The notes beneath the pieces are model-generated. The model did no database searches, had not been told where the DNA came from, and saw only the letters and a program-made list of their open reading frames with translations. A DNA stretch of 64,000 bases from Closterium sp. Naga37s-1. Taxonomy: Eukaryota > Streptophyta > Zygnematophyceae > Desmidiales > Closteriaceae. A program made the translations under genes and the position numbers. Positions 54,301 through 64,000 of the stretch are shown piece after piece. The DNA lies in contig CANJKZ010001028.1 in the NCBI GenBank assembly GCA_947471745.1, forward strand, positions 1,086,501-1,150,500. The letters are read 5' to 3'. The stretch's first letter is position 1. Each line of letters begins with the position of its first letter.

Positions 54301-56816
54301 CTAGGGACTTTATACTAGGGAAACACTGCTGAGAATGGCTAAGGACTAAGGACTAGGCTAGGGAGGCTAAAAACGGCTAAGGACTAGTCCCAAGCCATCT
54401 CTCTCGCTCTCTCTCGAGCGAGCCGCCGTTTTTGGAGAGTGATATGAACTCACCAGTGAAGAATGAGCCCCATGGGCAAGGAACTAGGGACTTTATACTA
54501 GGGAAACACTGCTGAGAATGGCTAAGGACTAAGGACTAGGCTAGGGAGGCTAAAAACGGCTAAGGACTAGTCCCAAGCCATCTCTCTCGCTCTCTCTCGA
54601 GCGAGCCGCCGTTTTTGGAGAGTGATATGACCTCAACAGTGAAGAATGAGCCCCATGGGCAAGGAACTAGGGACTTTATACTAGGGAAAAACTGCTGAGA
54701 ATGGCTAAGGACTAAGGACTAGGCTAGGGAGGCTAAAAACGGCTAAGGACTAGTCCCAAGCCATCTCTCTCGCTCTCTCTCGAGCGAGCCGCCGTTTTTG
54801 GAGAGTGATATGAACTCACCAGTGAAGAATGAGCCCCATGGGCAAGGAACTAGGGACTTTGTACTAGGGAAACACTGCTGAGAATGGCTAAGGACTAAGG
54901 ACTAGGCTAGGGAGGCTGAAAACGGCTAAGGACTAGTCCCAAGCCATCTCTCTCGCTCTCTCTCGAGCGAGCCGCCGTTTTTGGAGAGTGATATGAACTC
55001 ACCAGTGAAGAATGAGCCCCATGGGCAAGGAACTAGGGACTTTATACTAGGGAAACACTGCTGAGAATGGCTAAGGACTAAGGACTAGGCTAGGGAGGCT
55101 AAAAACGGCTAAGGACTAGTCCCAAGCCATCTCTCTCGCTCTCTCTCGAGCGAGCCGCCGTTTTTGGAGAGTGATATGAACTCACCAGTGAAGAATGAGC
55201 CCCATGGGCAAGGAACTAGGGACTTTATACTAGGGAAACACTGCTGAGAATGGCTAAGGACTAAGGACTAGGCTAGGGAGGCTAAAAACGGCTAAGGACT
55301 AGTCCCAAGCCATCTCTCTCGCTCTCTCTCGAGCGAGCCGCCGTTTTTGGAGAGTGATATGAACTCACCAGTGAAGAATGAGCCCCATGGGCAAGGAACT
55401 AGGGACTTTATACTAGGGAAACACTGCTGAGAATGGCTAAGGACTAAGGACTAGGCTAGGGAGGCTAAAAACGGCTAAGGACTAGTCCCAAGCCATCTCT
55501 CTCGCTCTCTCTCGAGCGAGCCGCCGTTTTTGGAGAGTGATATGAACTCACCAGTGAAGAATGAGCCCCATGGGCAAGGAACTAGGGACTTTATACTAGG
55601 GAAACACTGCTGAGAATGGCTAAGGACTAAGGACTAGGCTAGGGAGGCTAAAAACGGCTAAGGACTAGTCCCAAGCCATCTCTCTCGCTCTCTCTCGAGC
55701 GAGCCGCCGTTTTTGGAGAGTGATATGAACTCACCAGTGAAGAATGAGCCCCATGGGCAAGGAACTAGGGACTTTATACTAGGGAAACACTGCTGAGAAT
55801 GGCTAAGGACTAAGGACTAGGCTAGGGAGGCTAAAAACGGCTAAGGACTAGTCCCAAGCCATCTCTCTCGCTCTCTCTCGAGCGAGCCGCCGTTTTTGGA
55901 GAGTGATATGAACTCACCAGTGAAGAATGAGCCCCATGGGCAAGGAACTAGGGACTTTATACTAGGGAAACACTGCTGAGAATGGCTAAGGACTAAGGAC
56001 TAGGCTAGGGAGGCTAAAAACGGCTAAGGACTAGTCCCAAGCCATCTCTCTCGCTCTCTCTCGAGCGAGCCGCCGTTTTTGGAGAGTGATATGAACTCAC
56101 CAGTGAAGAATGAGCCCCATGGGCAAGGAACTAGGGACTTTATACTAGGGAAACACTGCTGAGAATGGCTAAGGACTAAGGACTAGGCTAGGGAGGCTAA
56201 AAACGGCTAAGGACTAGTCCCAAGCCATCTCTCTCGCTCTCTCTCGAGCGAGCCGCCGTTTTTGGAGAGTGATATGAACTCACCAGTGAAGAATGAGCCC
56301 CATGGGCAAGGAACTAGGGACTTTATACTAGGGAAACACTGCTGAGAATGGCTAAGGACTAAGGACTAGGCTAGGGAGGCTAAAAACGGCTAAGGACTAG
56401 TCCCAAGCCATCTCTCTCGCTCTCTCTCGAGCGAGCCGCCGTTTTTGGAGAGTGATATGACCTCACCAGTGAAGAATGAGCCCCATGGGCAAGGAACTAG
56501 GGACTTTATACTAGGGAAAAACTGCTGAGAATGGCTAAGGACTAAGGACTAGGCTAGGGAGGCTAAAAACGGCTAAGGACTAGTCCCAAGCCATCTCTCT
56601 CGCTCTCTCTCGAGCGAGCCGCCGTTTTTGGAGAGTGATATGAACTCACCAGTGAAGAATGAGCCCCATGGGCAAGGAACTAGGGACTTTGTACTAGGGA
56701 AACACTGCTGAGAATGGCTAAGGACTAAGGACTAGGCTAGGGAGGCTAAAAACGGCTAAGGACTAGTCCCAAGCCATCTCTCTCGCTCTCTCTCGAGCGA
56801 GCCGCCGTTTTTGGAG

Positions 56817-59800
56817 AGTGATATGAACTCACCAGTGGAGAATGAGCCCCATGGGCAAGGAACTAGGGACTTTGTACTAGGGAAACACTGCTGAGAATGG
56901 CTAAGGACTAAGGACTAGGCTAGGGAGGCTGAAAACGGCTAAGGACTAGTCCCAAGCCATCTCTCTCGCTCTCTCTCGAGCGAGCCGCCGTTTTTGGAGA
57001 GTGATATGAACTCACCAGTGAAGAATGAGCCCCATGGGCAAGGAACTAGGGACTTTGTACTAGGGAAACACTGCTGAGAATGGCTAAGGACTAAGGACTA
57101 GGCTAGGGAGGCTAAAAACGGCTAAGGACTAGTCCCAAGCCATCTCTCTCGCTCTCTCTCGAGCGAGCCGCCGTTTTTGGAGAGTGATATGATCTCACCA
57201 GTGGAGAATGAGCCCCATGGGCAAGGAACTAGGGACTTTGTACTAGGGAAACACTGCTGAGAATGGCTAAGGACTAAGGACTAGGCTAGGGAGGCTGAAA
57301 ACGGCTAAGGACTAGTCCCAAGCCATCTCTCTCGCTCTCTCTCGAGCGAGCCGCCGTTTTTGGAGAGTGATATGAACTCACCAGTGAAGAATGAGCCCCA
57401 TGGGCAAGGAACTAGGGACTTTATACTAGGGAAACACTGCTGAGAATGGCTAAGGACTAAGGACTAGGCTAGGGAGGCTAAAAACGGCTAAGGACTAGTC
57501 CCAAGCCATCTCTCTCGCTCTCTCTCGAGCGAGCCGCCGTTTTTGGAGAGTGATATGAACTCACCAGTGGAGAATGAGCCCCATGGGCAAGGAACTAGGG
57601 ACTTTGTACTAGGGAAACACTGCTGAGAATGGCTAAGGACTAAGGACTAGGCTAGGGAGGCTGAAAACGGCTAAGGACTAGTCCCAAGCCATCTCTCTCG
57701 CTCTCTCTCGAGCGAGCCGCCGTTTTTGGAGAGTGATATGAACTCACCAGTGAAGAATGAGCCCCATGGGCAAGGAACTAGGGACTTTGTACTAGGGAAA
57801 CACTGCTGAGAATGGCTAAGGACTAAGGACTAGGCTAGGGAGGCTAAAAACGGCTAAGGACTAGTCCCAAGCCATCTCTCTCGCTCTCTCTCGAGCGAGC
57901 CGCCGTTTTTGGAGAGTGATATGAACTCACCAGTGGAGAATGAGCCCCATGGGCAAGGAACTAGGGACTTTGTACTAGGGAAACACTGCTGAGAATGGCT
58001 AAGGACTAAGGACTAGGCTAGGGAGGCTGAAAACGGCTAAGGACTAGTCCCAAGCCATCTCTCTCGCTCTCTCTCGAGCGAGCCGCCGTTTTTGGAGAGT
58101 GATATGAACTCACCAGTGAAGAATGAGCCCCATGGGCAAGGAACTAGGGACTTTGTACTAGGGAAACACTGCTGAGAATGGCTAAGGACTAAGGACTAGG
58201 CTAGGGAGGCTAAAAACGGCTAAGGACTAGTCCCAAGCCATCTCTCTCGCTCTCTCTCGAGCGAGCCGCCGTTTTTGGAGAGTGATATGAACTCACCAGT
58301 GGAGAATGAGCCCCATGGGCAAGGAACTAGGGACTTTGTACTAGGGAAACACTGCTGAGAATGGCTAAGGACTAAGGACTAGGCTAGGGAGGCTGAAAAC
58401 GGCTAAGGACTAGTCCCAAGCCATCTCTCTCGCTCTCTCTCGAGCGAGCCGCCGTTTTTGGAGAGTGATATGAACTCACCAGTGAAGAATGAGCCCCATG
58501 GGCAAGGAACTAGGGACTTTATACTAGGGAAACACTGCTGAGAATGGCTAAGGACTAAGGACTAGGCTAGGGAGGCTAAAAACGGCTAAGGACTAGTCCC
58601 AAGCCATCTCTCTCGCTCTCTCTCGAGCGAGCCGCCGTTTTTGGAGAGTGATATGAACTCACCAGTGGAGAATGAGCCCCATGGGCAAGGAACTAGGGAC
58701 TTTGTACTAGGGAAACACTGCTGAGAATGGCTAAGGACTAAGGACTAGGCTAGGGAGGCTGAAAACGGCTAAGGACTAGTCCCAAGCCATCTCTCTCGCT
58801 CTCTCTCGAGCGAGCCGCCGTTTTTGGAGAGTGATATGAACTCACCAGTGAAGAATGAGCCCCATGGGCAAGGAACTAGGGACTTTGTACTAGGGAAACA
58901 CTGCTGAGAATGGCTAAGGACTAAGGACTAGGCTAGGGAGGCTAAAAACGGCTAAGGACTAGTCCCAAGCCATCTCTCTCGCTCTCTCTCGAGCGAGCCG
59001 CCGTTTTTGGAGAGTGATATGAACTCACCAGTGGAGAATGAGCCCCATGGGCAAGGAACTAGGGACTTTGTACTAGGGAAACACTGCTGAGAATGGCTAA
59101 GGACTAAGGACTAGGCTAGGGAGGCTGAAAACGGCTAAGGACTAGTCCCAAGCCATCTCTCTCGCTCTCTCTCGAGCGAGCCGCCGTTTTTGGAGAGTGA
59201 TATGAACTCACCAGTGAAGAATGAGCCCCATGGGCAAGGAACTAGGGACTTTGTACTAGGGAAACACTGCTGAGAATGGCTAAGGACTAAGGACTAGGCT
59301 AGGGAGGCTAAAAACGGCTAAGGACTAGTCCCAAGCCATCTCTCTCGCTCTCTCTCGAGCGAGCCGCCGTTTTTGGAGAGTGATATGAACTCACCAGTGG
59401 AGAATGAGCCCCATGGGCAAGGAACAAGGGACTTTGTACTAGGGAAACACTGCTGAGAATGGCTAAGGACTAAGGACTAGGCTAGGGAGGCTGAAAACGG
59501 CTAAGGACTAGTCCCAAGCCATCTCTCTCGCTCTCTCTCGAGCGAGCCGCCGTTTTTGGAGAGTGATATGAACTCACCAGTGGAGAATGAGCCCCATGGG
59601 CAAGGAACTAGGGACTTTGTACTAGGGAAACACTGCTGAGAATGGCTAAGGACTAAGGACTAGGCTAGGGAGGCTAAAAACGGCTAAGGACTAGTCCCAA
59701 GCCATCTCTCTCGCTCTCTCTCGAGCGAGCCGCCGTTTTTGGAGAGTGATATGAACTCACCAGTGGAGAATGAGCCCCATGGGCAAGGAACTAGGGACTT

Positions 59801-60294
59801 TGTACTAGGGAAACACTGCTGAGAATGGCTAAGGACTAAGGACTAGGCTAGGGAGGCTGAAAACGGCTAAGGACTAGTCCCAAGCCATCTCTCTCGCTCT
59901 CTCTCGAGCGAGCCGCCGTTTTTGGAGAGTGATATGAACTCACCAGTGAAGAATGAGCCCCAGTGGGCAAGGAACTAGGGACTTTATACTAGGGAAACAC
60001 TGCTGAGAATGGCTAAGGACTAAGGACTAGGCTAGGGAGGCTAAAAACGGCTAAGGACTAGTCCCAAGCCATCTCTCTCGCTCTCTCTCGAGCGAGCCGC
60101 CGTTTTTGGAGAGTGATATGAACTCACCAGTGGAGAATGAGCCCCATGGGCAAGGAACTAGGGACTTTGTACTAGGGAAACACTGCTGAGAATGGCTAAG
60201 GACTAAGGACTAGGCTAGGGAGGCTGAAAACGGCTAAGGACTAGTCCCAAGCCATCTCTCTCGCTCTCTCTCGAGCGAGCCGCCGTTTTTGGAG
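56817..60294. repeat. 366-bp dimers and 6-monomer higher-order repeat in array 3
   Basis: Two monomer types alternate: GTGGAGAATGAG with TTTGTACT and GCTGAAAAC, then GTGAAGAATGAG with GCTAAAAAC. Within this, TTTATACT against TTTGTACT in the second type gives a 1098-bp (6-monomer) pattern at 57,366-58,463 and 58,464-59,561. One interruption is at 59,562. Confidence 0.85.
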
Positions 60295-63200
60295 AGTGAT
60301 ATGAACTCACCAGTGAAGAATGAGCCCCATGGGCAAGGAACTAGGGACTTTATACTAGGGAAACACTGCTGAGAATGGCTAAGGACTAAGGACTAGGCTA
60401 GGGAGGCTAAAAACGGCTAAGGACTAGTCCCAAGCCATCTCTCTCGCTCTCTCTCGAGCGAGCCGCCGTTTTTGGAGAGTGATATGAACTCACCAGTGAA
60501 GAATGAGCCCCATGGGCAAGGAACTAGGGACTTTATACTAGGGAAACACTGCTGAGAATGGCTAAGGACTAAGGACTAGGCTAGGGAGGCTAAAAACGGC
60601 TAAGGACTAGTCCCAAGCCATCTCTCTCGCTCTCTCTCGAGCGAGCCGCCGTTTTTGGAGAGTGATATGAACTCACCAGTGAAGAATGAGCCCCATGGGC
60701 AAGGAACTAGGGACTTTATACTAGGGAAACACTGCTGAGAATGGCTAAGGACTAAGGACTAGGCTAGGGAGGCTAAAAACGGCTAAGGACTAGTCCCAAG
60801 CCATCTCTCTCGCTCTCTCTCGAGCGAGCCGCCGTTTTTGGAGAGTGATATGAACTCACCAGTGAATAATGAGCCCCATGGGCAAGGAACTAGGGACTTT
60901 ATACTAGGGAAACACTGCTGAGAATGGCTAAGGACTAAGGACTAGGCTAGGGAGGCTAAAAACGGCTAAGGACTAGTCCCAAGCCATCTCTCTCGCTCTC
61001 TCTCGAGCGAGCCGCCGTTTTTGGAGAGTGATATGAACTCACCAGTGAAGAATGAGCCCCATGGGCAAGGAACTAGGGACTTTATACTAGGGAAACACTG
61101 CTGAGAATGGCTAAGGACTAAGGACTAGGCTAGGGAGGCTAAAAACGGCTAAGGACTAGTCCCAAGCCATCTCTCTCGCTCTCTCTCGAGCGAGCCGCCG
61201 TTTTTGGAGAGTGATATGAACTCACCAGTGAAGAATGAGCCCCATGGGCAAGGAACTAGGGACTTTATACTAGGGAAACACTGCTGAGAATGGCTAAGGA
61301 CTAAGGACTAGGCTAGGGAGGCTAAAAACGGCTAAGGACTAGTCCCAAGCCATCTCTCTCGCTCTCTCTCGAGCGAGCCGCCGTTTTTGGAGAGTGATAT
61401 GAACTCACCAGTGAAGAATGAGCCCCATGGGCAAGGAACTAGGGACTTTATACTAGGGAAACACTGCTGAGAATGGCTAAGGACTAAGGACTAGGCTAGG
61501 GAGGCTAAAAACGGCTAAGGACTAGTCCCAAGCCATCTCTCTCGCTCTCTCTCGAGCGAGCCGCCGTTTTTGGAGAGTGATATGAACTCACCAGTGAAGA
61601 ATGAGCCCCATGGGCAAGGAACTAGGGACTTTATACTAGGGAAACACTGCTGAGAATGGCTAAGGACTAAGGACTAGGCTAGGGAGGCTAAAAACGGCTA
61701 AGGACTAGTCCCAAGCCATCTCTCTCGCTCTCTCTCGAGCGAGCCGCCGTTTTTGGAGAGTGATATGAACTCACCAGTGAAGAATGAGCCCCATGGGCAA
61801 GGAACTAGGGACTTTATACTAGGGAAACACTGCTGAGAATGGATAAGGACTAAGGACTAGGCTAGGGAGGCTAAAAACGGCTAAGGACTAGTCCCAAGCC
61901 ATCTCTCTCGCTCTCTCTCGAGCGAGCCGCCGTTTTTGGAGAGTGATATGAACTCACCAGTGGAGAATGAGCCCCATGGGCAAGGAACTAGGGACTTTAT
62001 ACTAGGGAAACACTGCTGAGAATGGCTAAGGACTAAGGACTAGGCTAGGGAGGCTGAAAACGGCTAAGGACTAGTCCCAAGCCATCTCTCTCGCTCTCTC
62101 TCGAGCGAGCCGCCGTTTTTGGAGAGTGATATGAACTCACCAGTGAAGAATGAGCCCCATGGGCAAGGAACTAGGGACTTTATACTAGGGAAACACTGCT
62201 GAGAATGGCTAAGGACTAAGGACTAGGCTAGGGAGGCTAAAAACGGCTAAGGACTAGTCCCAAGCCATCTCTCTCGCTCTCTCTCGAGCGAGCCGCCGTT
62301 TTTGGAGAGTGATATGAACTCACCAGTGAAGAATGAGCCCCATGGGCAAGGAACTAGGGACTTTGTACTAGGGAAACACTGCTGAGAATGGCTAAGGACT
62401 AAGGACTAGGCTAGGGAGGCTGAAAACGGCTAAGGACTAGTCCCAAGCCATCTCTCTCGCTCTCTCTCGAGCGAGCCGCCGTTTTTGGAGAGTGATATGA
62501 ACTCACCAGTGAAGAATGAGCCCCATGGGCAAGGAACTAGGGACTTTATACTAGGGAAACACTGCTGAGAATGGATAAGGACTAAGGACTAGGCTAGGGA
62601 GGCTAAAAACGGCTAAGGACTAGTCCCAAGCCATCTCTCTCGCTCTCTCTCGAGCGAGCCGCCGTTTTTGGAGAGTGATATGAACTCACCAGTGAAGAAT
62701 GAGCCCCATGGGCAAGGAACTAGGGACTTTATACTAGGGAAACACTGCTGAGAATGGCTAAGGACTAAGGACTAGGCTAGGGAGGCTAAAAACGGCTAAG
62801 GACTAGTCCCAAGCCATCTCTCTCGCTCTCTCTCGAGCGAGCCGCCGTTTTTGGAGAGTGATATGAACTCACCAGTGAAGAATGAGCCCCATGGGCAAGG
62901 AACTAGGGACTTTATACTAGGGAAACACTGCTGAGAATGGCTAAGGACTAAGGACTAGGCTAGGGAGGCTAAAAACGGCTAAGGACTAGTCCCAAGCCAT
63001 CTCTCTCGCTCTCTCTCGAGCGAGCCGCCGTTTTTGGAGAGTGATATGAACTCACCAGTGAAGAATGAGCCCCATGGGCAAGGAACTAGGGACTTTATAC
63101 TAGGGAAACACTGCTGAGAATGGCTAAGGACTAAGGACTAGGCTAGGGAGGCTAAAAACGGCTAAGGACTAGTCCCAAGCCATCTCTCTCGCTCTCTCTC

Positions 63201-64000
63201 GAGCGAGCCGCCGTTTTTGGAGAGTGATATGAACTCACCAGTGAAGAATGAGCCCCATGGGCAAGGAACTAGGGACTTTATACTAGGGAAACACTGCTGA
63301 GAATGGCTAAGGACTAAGGACTAGGCTAGGGAGGCTGAAAAACGGCTAAGGACTAGTCCCAAGCCATCTCTCTCGCTCTCTCTCGAGCGAGCCGCCGTTT
63401 TTGGAGAGTGATATGAACTCACCAGTGAAGAATGAGCCCCATGGGCAAGGAACTAGGGACTTTATACTAGGGAAACACTGCTGAGAATGGCTAAGGACTA
63501 AGGACTAGGCTAGGGAGGCTAAAAACGGCTAAGGACTAGTCCCAAGCCATCTCTCTCGCTCTCTCTCGAGCGAGCCGCCGTTTTTGGAGAGTGATATGAA
63601 CTCACCAGTGAAGAATGAGCCCCATGGGCAAGGAACTAGGGACTTTATACTAGGGAAACACTGCTGAGAATGGCTAAGGACTAAGGACTAGGCTAGGGAG
63701 GCTAAAAACGGCTAAGGACTAGTCCCAAGCCATCTCTCTCGCTCTCTCTCGAGCGAGCCGCCGTTTTTGGAGAGTGATATGAACTCACCAGTGAAGAATG
63801 AGCCCCATGGGCAAGGAACTAGGGACTTTATACTAGGGAAACACTGCTGAGAATGGCTAAGGACTAAGGACTAGGCTAGGGAGGCTAAAAACGGCTAAGG
63901 ACTAGTCCCAAGCCATCTCTCTCGCTCTCTCTCGAGCGAGCCGCCGTTTTTGGAGAGTGATATGAACTCACCAGTGGAGAATGAGCCCCATGGGCAAGGA

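Larger units (their letters stand above)
44322..64000. repeat. 183-bp satellite array 3 (about 107 monomers, runs off the window)
   Basis: Complete monomers start at 44,363 and continue to 63,946, which the window end cuts. Two +1 indels break the period: CCCCAGTGGGC at about 59,961 and GCTGAAAAACGG at about 63,337. The first nine monomers repeat the variants right of hAT copy 1. Beyond about 46,180 the order differs. From about 60,295 most monomers are of the commonest type. Confidence 0.98.

Noticed and set aside
36000-64000. CRISPR-like regular repeats
   Set aside because: Units are contiguous 183-bp monomers with no unique spacers, in a eukaryotic context. It is a satellite.

Overview
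This 64-kb window is eukaryotic repeat DNA with no ordinary host gene that I could recognise. It most resembles a green plant or streptophyte alga. The reasons are Ty1/copia elements with a tRNA-iMet-type primer site, a DUF659/BED-type hAT transposon, a telo-box-like motif and spliceosomal introns in a hAT-derived gene. The species cannot be named from sequence alone.

The left half (1-32,080) is a graveyard of nested mobile elements. A 5'-truncated copia element A (+ strand, about 123-11,429) is split in its GAG-pre-integrase domain by a complete copia insertion B (- strand, 2007-7060, 131-bp LTRs, 5-bp target duplication GGTCA). B carries an in-frame deletion that joins integrase to the last third of reverse transcriptase. 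Next come a hAT-derived multi-exon gene remnant (11,480-13,331), AT-rich DNA with a tRNA-like B box, an APE-type LINE (+, about 14,755-19,193, A-rich tail) and a copia integrase scrap. These are followed by a decayed copia element G (- strand, 19,587-26,138), a short unique island with a telo-box and a candidate 5' splice site, a (CT)n microsatellite and a long LINE (- strand, about 26,784-32,080). The LINE has a restriction-like endonuclease, and its reading frame is broken by only two TGA codons.

The right half (32,082-64,000) is a satellite array with a 183-bp monomer. Two almost identical 3110-bp hAT transposons sit in it (32,604-35,713 and 41,212-44,321), each with an intact 696-codon transposase, terminal inverted repeats and the 8-bp target duplication GTCCCAAG. 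The copies are exactly 8608 bp apart, which equals 3110 (hAT) + 8 (target duplication) + 30 x 183 (monomers). They share rare variants in the flanking monomers. The second copy was therefore made by amplification of the satellite and not by a second transposition: the transposon has become part of a very large higher-order repeat unit. Smaller higher-order periods of 2, 6, 7 and 10 monomers are also visible in the array.

Left and right halves differ strongly in age. The copia and APE-LINE reading frames are riddled with stops and shifts. The satellite and hAT copies are nearly uniform, as expected for a young, actively homogenised block such as a centromeric or heterochromatic array. That cellular role is inference.
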